From NCBI GenBank assembly GCA_016271365.2, contig CM057451.1:496361501-496425500 (forward strand): 64,000 nt of DNA. Direction: 5' to 3'. Every line of letters starts with the position of its first letter. Position 1 is the stretch's first letter. Made by a program: the position numbers and the translations under genes. This DNA comes from Neoceratodus forsteri (lineage: Eukaryota > Chordata > Ceratodontiformes > Ceratodontidae). Below, piece by piece: positions 1-11,635 of the stretch. The notes beneath the pieces were generated by a model, which had not been told where the DNA came from, did no database searches, and was given only the letters and a program-made list of their open reading frames with translations.

Positions 1-161
1 CCAGTTCTCCTCCCAAAGGAGAAGGCCCCCCCCCTTACCCCATCCCTATGACATGATCTGCAACTGAATCCAACCCTCTGTAACCCACTGGCACCACTGG
101 GTTATAGTGATTTATAGTTACTTGTAGTACATTACCTGTTGACACAGGAGATGGGAGCCCC

Positions 162-193
162 CCCCACACACACACACATACATATACATACAC
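162..193. repeat. CA-rich microsatellite
   Basis: A C-rich run passes into (CA)n and then CATA-type repeats. It is a simple sequence repeat with no associated gene visible. Confidence 0.8.
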
Positions 194-194
194 T

Positions 195-440
195 ATGCAC
201 AATCTCTTCTGTGCCTACACATGTATCAGTGAAGGTCCTGCTTCTTTGACCTTTTGGACTTATCTCACAACCTGGCTTCCGTTAGGCATTAGCCAAGCTG
301 GACCATGTTGCATACCCTCTACTGCATGTTCACTGGTACCCGTCATATCATGTATGTATAACAGCATCTGCTATGTACTGCTTGTGTGTTATTTGTTCCG
401 TAAAAACCTTCAATAAAAAGATTAACAACAAAAAAATACA
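195..440 (+). mobile_element. Possible polyadenylated retroposon 3' end
   Basis: An AATAAA signal at 412-417 is followed by an A-rich tail to about 438, as at the 3' end of an L1-like LINE or a processed retroposon. An open frame of 73 codons runs up to the signal but has no recognisable domain. The upstream limit is unclear. It could equally be an unclassified LINE 3' untranslated region. Confidence 0.35.
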
Positions 441-1759
441 CTTGCACTTGCTGAGAGAAGCACATGCAGCAATATGAGTCTACTGAGAAAGATCAAAGCT
501 TTAGAGAATTCTACTTGTACCCTCCCCATCCCCTCCCTCCGTATATAGGTATTTGATGGCATTTCTCATCAGGGAGAGTATGGTGCTTACAGCAGCAAAC
601 CTGTACCTCTCTTACTACACCACCACGGGTCTGAACAGATGGGGACCAGAGCACCAGAACACCTACACATGGGATACCAATAGACAAGAGACAACTCACA
701 GAACAAATGTCCATGCTGGGAGCTGGGGTCAAGCAGGCTGCATATTTTATTTGCTTTATTGTTATTATAATTCCTCAAAGGGCATTACCCTATCTAATCA
801 CTTCTGAATCATGGTGGCCATCACTTCATCATTCACTCTGGCATGGACTATACCATTACCTCTGCCAGTACAATGTGGCTGTTGCTATAACTTTTACTGC
901 TGCCCCTTGATCTGATTGGATGCTGCTGCACAAAAAGTACATTTCATGAGAAAACCCTGTCCACCATTCAGGGTCGTTTGGGCACTGTCTCACAAGACTG
1001 ATGAGCTTTGGCACCCTTCCCTGGCAGGGCGAGACACTACCCTGGGGGGCAGCTATGCCTATGCGTGGCTCTGTGCCAGCTAATGTCAACTCATGGTCTA
1101 GCCACAGACTATGTCGTACTACAAAGAAATTGGATATAGTTGGTTCAGCCATGTGTCTTTCCATTCTAACAGCACACTGATGATCCTAGTGACACAAAAC
1201 AATGGACTTCCATGTCCAGCCCCACTGACCCAACTATGTGGGACTTACAGTAACTAACACCAACACTTGCCAGGCCTCTTACCCTGATGATCATTACCAA
1301 TACTATGAACCTCCCTCGTGGTAACTTACTAATTTTAGGTACCCTTCCTCCTATGGAGCACTCAATAAAGGTTCACTTACTGTACACATTGCTCCCTATG
1401 TATCATGATAGGAGTGGATCTGCAAGGATGCTAATGATCTCTTTTGAGAGAAGGCCCAGCACTACTCCCAAGTGCCAATCAGATCTAGGTGGTCTTCAGG
1501 GCAAGACTCCTTCTGGCTCTCCCTCATCTGGCCAGTCTCTGGAAGTGACCCTCCCTACCCCAGGAGGGGGTGAAGAGAGACGGTGCTTCCTTTCCTCTGG
1601 TCTACCTGTATTGAAACTCTATTGTCCAGTCACCTCAGACCTCTTGGGATCTAGATCTTCAAGGGACCACTGAAACTGACTAACCTGAGCCTTCAGCTCT
1701 CAACTAACGTTCCCCTCTTACAGTGTAATGTGGGAAGGGTGGGGCCACAAATATTCATG
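441..1759. other. Unclassified non-coding stretch
   Basis: No coding sequence, splice-flanked exon or terminal repeat could be supported here. Short open frames on both strands lack protein-like composition. The right edge is the LTR that begins at 1760. Confidence 0.5.
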
Positions 1760-3405
1760 TGTAACCCCCAGGGGGCGCTACCCTTAGGGCTACTACCCCT
1801 GTCTGCCCCCACGGAGGCAGGGTGAGGGGCCCAGATCTGTTGACGGGTGCCTCCACCCAGAGGTCGGGGTTAGCACAGGTAAGACTACCTCGGTTACAGC
1901 CCTCTGGGCTACTGCAACCCCCCTTTCGTCCCACTAGTGACTGACACTGGGTACCAACAATTCTGTTCACCAGTACACTTACCCTACCGATAATATATTC
2001 CCGCTCCCTTCGGAGACCCCCTGTAAAGTAAGGCACAGTTATGTTGCAATCACCAGGCAGCAGTTCACCATTAATGTACACAATAGCCAGAATGTAGCTG
2101 TACAAAAAGCAATCTGATTTATTCAGGGAGGAAAATAACAAGGACAGGGGGAATTAAGTTGATTAGCTTATCACTATACTCATCTACCTAGGGCTCTGTG
2201 AACAGGCCTAACCCTACAGTTTATTGTCCCGGGGTACCCAAGCCCTAACGGCTAGTCCACACATGGCAGCTGGTTGGGGCCCTTAGCACAGACCAACATA
2301 ACAGTCCTGAGCAGGTCAAAGTAGGAGGAAAGTTTAATTAAGCAGTCAGCAATACAATAGTGCACTGAAACCACTGCATAAACACGCTGCAGGGAGCTAC
2401 CCTGAATTAGTACTCACAACCCCAGCAAATAACGATTCCTTCACCGCTACCAGGATGGAGCCTGACTTTCACCAGCCTTCTCACACATTTATATGGTAAA
2501 CAGCAACAGAGGGGGTACCACACCAGGCAGCTTCTTCCAATACTCCTTTAAACTCACAGCCACTGCAATACTACCACGGCAGCTTCCGCTTTTCCCTCGG
2601 ACCGAGCGCAATTCAGCAATTTTCTCCAGTCCTCCTACAGGTTGGGCCTGGTGGGTAGCTGTACAGGGCACAGCCTCCTCTGACCGCCCACGAGCGAATT
2701 TCAGGGCGAACTCGGTCGCAGAGAAAACGGCCGCCTTAGGCCTTCACGCGCTTCCCACGTGAACACTTCCCAGCGCAGAAGCACAGAAGCTCCTCACTTC
2801 TCACCAGCCACAACGCACACTCCCCCCAACAGCAAGGGGCTCTCCTCTTAGTTCGGGCGCGACCCACTCTCATTGGCTGGCCGCACATGCCAATCATTTC
2901 CTCCTGCACTCAGTGGTGCGAAAAAGCGCCATATGCCTTTCCCAATTACAAACAGCTCCTCTATTGGTCAACTGACTCTGTAGGGTCCCCAGGTACTGAT
3001 TGGTCCAATTCAGCAGTTCTGGACCAAAATGGAGGAAACAATTGAAACAGTCTTTGCTGCAAAAGAAGGCAGGTTAGAATAGCTGCATTATCATTACTAT
3101 TTCCCAGTATTTAAAGCCAACATTCAGATCCTCTCATAGAGCTTCCTCTGCACCACTAGCGATGGCAGAAATGGAGCAGAAAATCAGCAGCCCTGGCGGG
3201 ATTCGAGCATAGCAACACTCAAACCCCCATTTCAACTAATTCTGACTGCAACAGGCAGCCCCCAAAGGGACAAAATGCGGAGGCCCCCAGGCACTCACAG
3301 GCTACCCATTTACGACGGCTTAAACGCCGAATACCAACCAGGCAGGGAGCATTCAAACAAGCTCCGGAGAAGCTTTTAGGAACCCTCATTTGCAAGGGGG
3401 TTACA
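1760..3405 (-). mobile_element. Solo LTR, copy A
   Basis: Read on the minus strand, this 1646-bp unit starts TGTAACCCCC and ends GGGGGTTACA, the inverted TG...CA ends typical of an LTR. An AATAAA polyadenylation signal lies at 2123-2118 (minus) in the same context as in the second copy at 18632-20514. Long stretches align between the copies, for example the first 60 bases and the last 200. Flanking 4-mers are CATG and CCTG, a duplication with one mismatch. No internal gag or pol sequence adjoins it, so it is a recombined solo LTR of a gypsy-like or endogenous-retrovirus-like element. The class cannot be decided here. Confidence 0.75.
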
Positions 3406-3994
3406 CCTGTCTGGGCTTCCTACTTCTGGATGAATCTGTAAGCACAACACACAAACTCCAGACACCTTGGGCTCAATTTTCAAAGCATGGCGCAGGTCTG
3501 GTGACACAATGCTTAGTTTCTGGCGGTGCACCAAACCCCTTTGCTGCAACTGCACATGATTCTCAAATTTGAGGCACAATTGTGACAGTTTCCACATTTT
3601 ACGGCAGCTCACGCAAAATATCTGGTGCAAGCTCCGTAAAAACAGCCCCCGGATATACCAAAAGCTAAACCAGGAAAAAGTTGGTCTAACTTGTGGCACC
3701 TAGTGCACAGGTTTGAAACTCCAGATCGCTGGCCGTGTAATTACTGCAAGTCCCTTGCACCATATCTTCGGTGCACCCAGGGCTTGCAGCAATCGGGGGC
3801 TTTGAAAATTAAGCCCCCAGCCTCAGGTTAGAGGGAGTTAATTCCAGCTTTTTGCAGCTTGAAAAGAAAATGCACACTGACCCATTATGAATGAAACCTG
3901 GGGAATAAAAAGGAAATAATTGTCATAAGATCTTAAACTTCTAGTGCTTTTTTTAAAAGACAACAAAGAAAATAAGGTTACATTTCAACATACA
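3406..3994. other. Unclassified non-coding stretch
   Basis: This lies between the solo LTR and the CR1 3' end. It contains moderately AT-rich sequence and no supported gene or terminal repeat. Confidence 0.5.
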
Positions 3995-4742
3995 AATATG
4001 CCACCAGATAAAAGCCTTACAGTCTATCTAGTCTGCTTGAGTGTGCAATTCCCACTGTGTTTACAGAGGGAACTGCCCCCCCCTCCCCACATCGCCCTTG
4101 ACCCCTCTCAAATACCCCCTCCAGCCCTCTCTCTTCCCCCACCTGCAACTTTTCCCTCTCACCCTGTCCCAACGTCTCTTGAAGCTGTTCACCATTTTTA
4201 GGGATACCACCTCTTTTGGCAACTCATTCCACCTAGCTACCACCCTCTTGGTGAAAAAGTACCTCCTCATCGCCCTCCTGAACCTTCCCCCCACCAGCTT
4301 CAGGCTATTACCCCTAGTGGTCTTATTTCCTCAAAGGTGGAAGAGGCCCTCAGCGCTCACCCTGTTTATACCTTTAAGGTATTTGAAGGTCTCAGTCATG
4401 TTCCCCCTCTCCCTTCTGTCCTAAAGATAGTACATTTTGAGCCCCCCCCTGAGTCTTTCCTCTTAGGTGTTGCCTTTCTGGCCCTGGACCATCTTGGTTG
4501 CCCTTCTCTGGATCATTTCCAGCAAGTTGATATCCTATCTAAGATGAGGGTACCAATATTGCATACTGTACTCTACGTGCAGTTTAACTAGAGACCTGTA
4601 CAGCAGCAGAAAGACCTCCACCTTCCTGCTGATAATTCCCTGGCTATGCAGTCCGACATTCGATTTACTCTGACCGCAACTTTCCTGCAGTGTGTCGAGT
4701 GTTTGAGGTCACTCGTGATAATTACACCAGGTCCTTTTCTTT
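3995..4742 (-). mobile_element. CR1 LINE, 3' part (split element, left arm)
   Basis: On the minus strand this encodes a decayed C-terminal CR1 ORF2, including GGRFRRAMRRYFFTKRVV and a region matching the usual CR1 block of RRATKM and ERRERGDMIE, though frameshifted. The left edge has the family's degraded tail (GATAAAAGCC...TAGTCTGC on plus). At 4742 the reading frame stops mid-motif (EEKDLGV) and resumes at 9907, so this is one arm of a single element broken by a later insertion. Confidence 0.85.
4724..4742 (+). repeat. Target-site duplication, left copy
   Basis: ACACCAGGTCCTTTTCTT recurs at 9907-9925 with one extra C. The sequence codes for part of the CR1 reverse transcriptase only once in an uninterrupted element, so its duplication marks target-primed insertion of the material between. 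Confidence 0.8.
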
Positions 4743-5185
4743 TTTTTTTTAAACCAAGTTTATTTTAAAATTTTCATAAACATTCACAGAAAGTATGAAA
4801 TGGTTTAACTAACATCCAGACTATTTACAAGGTGGACAATACAATAAACAACATAAATGTATAAAAACTAAAATGTATTCAAATCACTTAGGCTATGTTT
4901 ACAATTCAGATAGTCTTGCTGGAAATCTGACATACATACCTATAAATCATAATTACTACTAAACTGAAATTAACAGAAAATGTGAATAAATCTAAAAGTG
5001 GTCTGTCTGAGTTTGCTGTGGTATCTAAGTATTCCTATACATTATATGATACATATTTGAGAAAATTCATATAACTAATTCCTGTCTCATATTTTGGGTT
5101 TATTCCAGCATTAATAATGCATGTAGTTCTCCCCTTTACGTGGGCAGCCTTTCATGGTTTTCCTCATACTTGTAATAGATTTCTC
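4743..5185 (-). mobile_element. L1-like LINE 3' end with poly(A)
   Basis: The left edge is a run of T followed on the minus strand by an AATAAA-type signal just before the tail (AATAAACTTGG then poly-A). This is the 3' end of a polyadenylated LINE inserted on the minus strand. It carries the duplication described at 4724-4742. The matching ORF2 C-terminal part probably lies at 8641-9906, with other elements inserted in between. Confidence 0.6.
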
Positions 5186-5774
5186 CGTATTTGTTTTTGT
5201 TTTGTTTTATTTTTAACCAGGTAAAATGACTGGGCACAGTCCTTTTTCAGTCATGCCTGACATACAAAACGTCATAACTACGTCATAAATACATAACACA
5301 TACCAAATACAAATGTTAAGCAATACAAAACATACCAATATAATATTAAAACAGTAGCACAGATCAGTTGTTATTACAAAAACAGTGATTCAAAGAATCA
5401 TCATGAGAAGTCAGCATAGTTTTAAAGTGCCTAATGCTTTTAGCTGATTGAGTTTGCTTTGACAGCTTATTTAATAATGCAGGACCGAACCAAGTAAAGA
5501 AGCTTTTTGCCATCAATAGTTTCAGTGAATTTGGACAGAATAAAACTGCTGCACTGTGTCTTGTTAAATATGAATCAGGATGTTTTATGAATTTCCCAAA
5601 AAGACAACTTGGAGATGTATTATGTCAAACTGTATATGCCAAAACTGCAGCATCATATTCTATTCTAAGCTCCAGTGAAAGAATGTGCATCCTCTCATAC
5701 AAGAGACAATGGTGGGTCCTGGTTGGGACTCAACCCAAATCGACATATATTATTCAGTATCAGTCAATACTTTT

Positions 5775-5962
5775 TAATTTTTTTTACCAGGAGAGACACA
5801 CTAAGCTGAAGTTTATTTACAGGTGTGACCTGGGAGCACAAGGAAGTTAAGTGACTTGTTTAGGGTCACACAGTATGCAAGTGGGGGCTGTGAGATTCAA
5901 ACCCAGGTCTTCAGGTTTGCAGCTCAGAGCCTTAAACCACTACACTATACTGCCTCCCATAA
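5775..5962 (-). mobile_element. MIR-like tRNA-derived SINE
   Basis: On the minus strand the head reads GGCAGTATAGTGTAGTGGTT (box A region) and then GGGTTTGAATCTC (box B), followed by the conserved CORE block ATACTGTGTGACCCT. This is the organisation of MIR-type CORE-SINEs. Related copies in this window are at 18305-18500, 21893-22113, 29798-29900 and 47318-47440. Confidence 0.75.
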
Positions 5963-6199
5963 ATAAGCTCCCTTGACTAACAAACAAGGGTGCCCCATAA
6001 TCCAGTATAGGCAGCAAAACTTGTCTAGCTATAATCATTCTTGCCTCATCCGTTAAAGCACAAATATTCTTATACAGGAAGCCTAACTTTTGATGAATTT
6101 TCTTGCCAATAATTTCCAAGTGCCCCATAAAGCACAATGTGGGATCCAAATGTATACCCAGGTACTTAAATCTATCTCTCAACATTTGATAAACTGTAC

Positions 6200-6590
6200 C
6201 CCTTTGCTACTTTTAATACACAAGTCCACCACACCACGGGCCATCCTTTACACTGTCCCAAATGGTTCCACTATGCCACGGTGACAAGAAATTTGTAAAT
6301 CGTCAGCACAGCAACAGCACAACACCGCCAAGTGGTGTTGTGCCATCGCTAGAAGAACAAGTGTTTTCTGTGGGGGGGCTTTGCCCCTCACACCTCCCAT
6401 GCGGGGGGCTCTGCCCCCACACTAAAGATTACCAACTCCAGTCGGGGTTAGTTCAGAGAGGGGGGCAACACCACAGCAGCAGCAGTGTCTGAATACCTGG
6501 AGACCATCACAGCGAACTGTTGAAATTTTCGCTGCGATGGTCTTCGTGGTATTTGCGTCACTGCACCATCGGTATACTATCCCGATCAAC
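6200..6590. mobile_element. Hairpin-rich non-autonomous element (family member 1)
   Basis: This interrupts the LINE reverse transcriptase. It contains several short inverted repeats: AGCACAACACC with GGTGTTGTGCC near 6317-6345, and ACCATCACAGCGAA with TTCGCTGCGATGGT near 6507-6541. A block reading TTTTCTGTGGGGG...GCTTTGC (6364-6385) recurs inverted near 51690-51715. Terminal repeats and a target duplication were not found, so the limits are approximate. Confidence 0.45.
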
Positions 6591-7159
6591 ATAACCTTTG
6601 TTTTTCTCTCATTCAATTTTAGTTTATTCAAAGATAACCAAGCTATTAAGTTTAGACACTCCTACGATAATATTGCTTGTATTTCATGTGAAGAGTGACC
6701 CAGAGTGAAGAAGACTATCATCAGCATATAATATACATTCTGCTTTACAGAATTCTTTTGGCAAGTCATTCACAAACAGGGAAAAAAGCAGTGGCCCTAA
6801 TACTGAGCCCTGGGGGACCCCTGTCTTAACCTGCTTTGGTTCAGAAAAAACATCTCCTATTCTTGTGTTCTGTATTCTAGAATGTAAACACCTTTTAAAC
6901 CACCCCAGACTTTGTTCAGTTAGACCACAGGATCACAGTTTCATGAGCAATATATCATGATCTACCATATCGAATGCCCTGGTTAGGTCAACAAACACCA
7001 TACCCGTCATCAAACCTTTATCACAGGCATCGAGTACCGTGCTTATCAACCCAATCAGAGTAGTCATTGTACTGAAGCAGCAAAGGGGAACCCTAGTGAT
7101 AGGTAATAGGGGAACCCTAGTGATAGGTAAGAAATCAAAGCCAGAGATCAAGTAGGGTC

Positions 7160-7246
7160 TGTGTTTTCTGCAAGCGGCAGAGAAAATGGGAAGACTAGGT
7201 GGGCCTGGTGGACCTTATCTGCCATCAACTTCTACGTTTCTATGGG
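7160..7246 (+). mobile_element. CR1 3' tail fragment
   Basis: The last part of a plus-strand CR1: a GGTGGACCTTATCTGCC-type block followed by TTTCTATGG. The same terminal block ends the CR1 at 31018. Only about 85 bp remain. Confidence 0.6.
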
Positions 7247-8640
7247 GCCAATTCTAGAAGGTGTCTGCACCAGATGCAAGGTGCAGCACAAAGGGGGACT
7301 GTGTCTGGCACAGGTGCAACAACCGCAAAATGTGCTACTCCAGAAAGATTGCCACTTGCAGCAAATGATCTGGAATAGCTGCCAATTGCAGCCTTGTGCC
7401 AGAAGGAATGGTGCAAAGGGCAGCATCATTGCAAGTCTGTGACATTGCCATGGACTCAGTCACAGGGACCTGCCCAGGTGGCCCAAGGGCACCAAGTGTT
7501 GTATCTGGGCACAAACTAGGCAGCCAATGCATGGCTGTGGCCCTGGGCAGGTGCAGTCATAGCTCTGTGCCCCAGGAGAGGTCAAGCAGCCATGCAGGAT
7601 GATACCCTGCCATGGTGGGCACCTGACAACCCCCCAGTCTCCAATACAAGCAGAGCCCGGTTGTTGCCTTTACAGCATGCCTCTGGCCTGGTACCAGTCC
7701 ATGCCCCCCCACTCCCGCTGTGTCCACACAGACCCACCATCACATTACCTGGTCTAGTGGCCCCCCACCCTTCCCACCCCTGAGAGGTAGTGGACACCAC
7801 CCTTCCCCATCCCTGACATGCCTCGCGATGGCACAGCTCCTCACAACACCACGGCCAGCCACAGACTGCATACAGTGCATGCTGTACACTATATAGTGTA
7901 CAGTGTGGCTGGCCATGGAGGTGTGAGGAGGGCTATGCCAGTCACAGGCATGTTGGGGACAGGGGAGGGTAGGTGTTCACTGCCTGTCGGGTCGGGAGGG
8001 TGGGGGCTACTGACCACCAGAGAGAATGAGAGGGACTGTTGTTTTGTTTTTTCTCCTGGGAGATCGGGGATTGGAGGGAGCACTCTAACACAAGGGCACA
8101 TCTGCCATTATTCTTAGGGGAGATCAGGGATCATGGGAGGGTGGTTCCACTATACCACCACCTCTGCTACATGACCATAGTGTGGGGTGGGGCACTACAG
8201 TACCCAGGGAAAGGGTTTTGCAACTACCGGTACAATTTCCATCCTAATGGACAGTTGTGTCCTGACATCTCCCATGGCTCCTCCCCTGTCCTTACTGTAA
8301 CCCACTGGCCAGTAACCTCCTACGCCCCCCTGGCACAACCACTTAGACCACCGCCTGGCTGGTCTAAGTGCTGCCCCCGATGCATCCATGGTGGGGCTTC
8401 CAAAATCCCCAAAAAGGGGATGTGGCAGCCCCGCCATGGCGCAAGCCCCTTGCGACCTGGTGCACTGGGTTGTTGGACGCAACCCTGGTGCAAGGGGACT
8501 TTGATGCAGTGTGTCTGTGCCAGTCACAGGCTGCCTTCCAGAATCGCAGGGTGACGCAAGGTGTGACGCAAGTCACCACTTGCATCATGCTTTTTTGATG
8601 CAAGCCTCTTGTGTCAGTCTAACCCCTTTTAAGATCCTGC
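7247..8640. other. GC-rich non-coding repeat of unknown class
   Basis: This segment is more GC-rich than its surroundings and contains many GCAAG/GTGCA-type words. Long chance ORFs occur on both strands but overlap each other and have no domain. A block around 8145-8165 (GGTTCCACTATACCACC) also occurs in the TIR element at 52104-53337, suggesting a related non-autonomous family. Clear terminal repeats were not found. Confidence 0.4.
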
Positions 8641-9906
8641 CTTGTGTTTCTATGAGAGCAGAGAGAATTTCATTATGCCACTCTTTGTATGATACTACAT
8701 CTTCATCCAACCAATGTCTTAGTGTTATCTGTTTGACCACTCCTGTTATTAATGTTACATGTTTTTTTTTTTATGGGGGGGAACCAGTCAGGTTTTTCAC
8801 CCCCATTCTGATGAAGCATATTTCAACTGTGAAGGCTTGATCAAAACCTAAGAGGAGGTCTATTCTGTTCTAGATGTCTTGCCAGAGTGGTTGTGCCTTT
8901 TCTCAGTCCCAAAGTATGTGTTTTAAAGTACCTGGTTGTGTCCCACATCTGGTACAACTTGTATTTGCCAGTTTCTTCACTTAAAATAAATTTGCTGGTG
9001 TATAGTACATGTTGGTCAGTATTTTGTAATTTTGGAGTTTCATCTTGTGAGATCTGATAAATTTATGGAGGTTTTCCCACACTATCTTAGTTTGAAATTC
9101 CTCCGTTATCTGGGGAAACAGTTTTCAAATGGAGGCATTCGGGCCTTGATCTTCCATTTGCTTCTGGAACATGGCTCTGTATAGTAGAGAAATGGCATAT
9201 CTGTTTCTGGCAAGAATAGCCATAGCTCTATACTCTTAGCCATCAAAGAGTTGCCAGGGTTTAGGGCTTATGCAGGTTGCCACTGCGTGTGTCAGTTGTG
9301 TATATGGGAATATGTGTCTGTTTGTGAGGTTGTTGCTAACCTGAAATGTGTGAAACAGTACAAATCCATCAACCAACAGGAGATTTTGTAGTGTCTGTAA
9401 ATTGGCCTGGGGAAGTAGCTCATTTGAAATTGGTCTAGACCCAATTTGTATGTTAGCATTGTTTCTTACAGCTTGTTGTGCGTCTCGTTGCGGAAGGTAC
9501 CCCAGTATTTTCCACAGCCATGCTTTGCTTCTAATTGCCCATCCCAATGGTGTGCACTTAAGGTTGTTGGGGAGTTTGGTGTATGTGAGATATGGTAATG
9601 CCTGTGTACTGATGTTTGCTTATTTGCAAAGGTCTGTTTCTACATCTCATCTGTGTGATATAATCTGTTTGGATTCCCATAGGTGGATCACTCCAGATTA
9701 GGAATTTGCTAACTTGTGCTGCCAACTAATATAGGCCTGGTTGTTGTAACCCACCCACCAGCTTCATAGGCGTCAATCTGGAGAAAGCTCATCAGGGCAT
9801 TTTCCCATGCTATAGGAATTCTGAGAAGACAGATCATAGTCTGATAAGCCATCTGTTAGGAACAAATGTCCTGACCATGGATATGGGGTATACTAAATGT
9901 GGAAGA
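8641..9906 (-). mobile_element. L1/Tx1-like ORF2 C-terminal fragment
   Basis: On the minus strand near 8985-8875 a decayed cysteine motif reads CTRCGTQPGTLKHILWD followed by EKAQPLWQDI, which matches the C-terminal zinc-knuckle region of L1/Tx1-type ORF2. An upstream minus frame (9547-9236) contains AIRSKAWLWKILGYLP, also ORF2-like. It ends at the right target duplication (9907-9925). I infer that it belongs with the poly(A) end at 4743. Confidence 0.6.
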
Positions 9907-9925
9907 ACACCCAGGTCCTTTTCTT
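9907..9925 (+). repeat. Target-site duplication, right copy
   Basis: ACACCCAGGTCCTTTTCTT is the partner of 4724-4742, differing by one C. It restores the CR1 frame across the insertion. Confidence 0.8.
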
Positions 9926-11635
9926 CCTCTGACCTGGTTACCTGCACACCACCTAACCTGTATTTGTTCCATGGATTTTTCACCCCCAAGTGTCTATCTT
10001 TACACTTTTTAATATTGAACCCCAGTTGCCAAATGCCAGACAATGTCTCTAGCCCAGCCAGGTCTACCTTGAGTTCCTGTCTCCCCTCCTCCATGTCCAC
10101 CCTCCCAAAGAGCTTTGTGTTGTACGAACAGGCAGATCTTACACTTCATCCCAACTGTGATGTCACTTATGAATATGGTAAACAATAATGGACCAAGTAC
10201 AGACCCTGTGGGACCCATGGGTAACAGGCCTAGCTTCTGAGAATTCCCATTCCGACTACCACCTTTTGGCTTCTATCCTGCAGTTAACATCTGGCCCACC
10301 CAACAAGCTTAGCCCCTGCCCTCAGGTCTTCTAGCTTTTTGACCAGTCTCCTGTGAGGTACTGAGCCAAAGGGGTTGCTGAAGTCCAGATACAGAATATC
10401 AGCTGCTTGACCCTTGTCCACTGTCCTGTTGACCCAGTTGAAAAAGTTCATTAGATTAGTCTAGCAGGACCTCCCTGACACAAACCAATGCTGTCTGACA
10501 TCCTGGAGCCCATTATGCTCCAGAAAGCATACTATTCTGTCTTGCAAGATGGTCTCCATCAGCTTGCCCACTACTGAGGTCAGGCTGATCAGCCTATAGT
10601 TGCCTGGTTCAAATGTTAGCACTCTTTTAAGGAGAGGCACCATAGGTACAGTTCTGCAATCCTGGGTCATGATCCCTGACTCCAAAAAGGTGTTAAACAA
10701 ATTTGCTAAGGGATCTGCCAGAGCCTTTGCCAGTTCCCTTGGAACCTGTGGGTGCACTCCATCTGACTCTGGGGATTTAGCCACCTTCAGGGCCCTTAGG
10801 CCCTTAAGTACTCCATCAGCTTGAATGACGCCATCCGTGACTTCCTCCTCCCAGCCCCCTGCTCCTTGTGGCACTGGTATCTTCTGTCTTGTGAAAACTG
10901 AACAGAAGTACTTGTTCAGTACCTCTGCTTTCTCTTTACTACCCTATGCAAAACCACCCTCCTTTTTTAATTTATCTCATCCTTTATGATCCTGTTCTCC
11001 CCTGTATATTGGAAAAAGCCCTTCTCCCCTGTTTTAACCCCCTGTGCTACAGTATCTGCACTTTCCTTGTAGCTTTTGCTACCCTAACCACTCTGCTTGC
11101 CTCTCTTGATTTAGCAGAATAATCCACCCTATCCTCCTCCTCCTCAGTACATTTGTACTTCTTGAAGGCTGCCTTCTTGTCACCTACAGCTTTTGCCACC
11201 TCCTTGCTGAACCAGCTGGGATTCTTGGCCTTAGTTTTCTTCCTTTTGATTTCGGCACACTCACTAGTGGCCTCCATCAGTACCTCCTTTATTATTGCCC
11301 ATTTCTGTTACACATCCATCTCCCTTCTGATCCCAGCAAGGTGTCCTACTAGAATTTCTCCCATTCTACCAAAGACAGTCCTCTTAAGGTCCAAGGCCCT
11401 TGTCCTGGTCCTGACCATACTCCCGCCCATGTCTAAGGGGAACCACACCATGTGATAGTCACTATTTGCAAGTGGTGCTTCCACTTTCACATCCTGACAA
11501 TGCTCACAGTTGGACAGGACCAGGTCTAGTACAACCCTCGCCCTAGTGGGTTCTATGACACCCTGGGCCAGACAACCTCCTTGAAATGCATCCAGCAGTA
11601 CTTGATTTAACCTGATGGTCTTGTCCACTAAACAA
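9907..11635 (-). mobile_element. CR1 LINE, 5' part (split element, right arm)
   Basis: Minus-strand reading gives the end of the endonuclease domain (11628-11308, including VLDLVLSNCEHCQDV and ANSDYHMVWFP, where the catalytic SDH is SDY). A lysine-rich linker follows at 11277-11047. The reverse transcriptase start lies at 10874-10461 with FEPGNYRLISLTSVVGKLME and FLEHNGLQD, and further palm sequence runs to YRLGGVQVTRSEEEKDLGV at 9907. The element continues at 4742. Several frameshifts and stops show it is dead. The 5' end is truncated within the endonuclease, as is usual for CR1. Confidence 0.85.

Larger units (their letters stand above)
5186..7160 (-). mobile_element. Decayed L2/Rex1-like LINE reverse transcriptase
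   Basis: Minus-strand fragments read in order: a finger/palm stretch at 7151-6933 with GMVFVDLTRAFDMVDHDILL, a segment near 6631-6590 with LNKLKLNERKTKVMLIG, and a thumb/C-terminal part at 6185-5940 with FKYLGIHLDPTLCF and LLPILDYGAPLF. The sequence at 5186-5580 is its 3' untranslated part. Stops and frameshifts make it a pseudogene. It is interrupted by a MIR-like SINE (5775-5962) and a hairpin-rich insert (about 6200-6590). The same LINE type is seen at 34331-36900. Confidence 0.7.

Noticed and set aside
8039..8554. 171-codon plus-strand ORF and overlapping minus-strand ORFs
   Set aside because: They lie in a GC-rich repeat with few stops on either strand; no domain, no splice context, and mutually overlapping frames.
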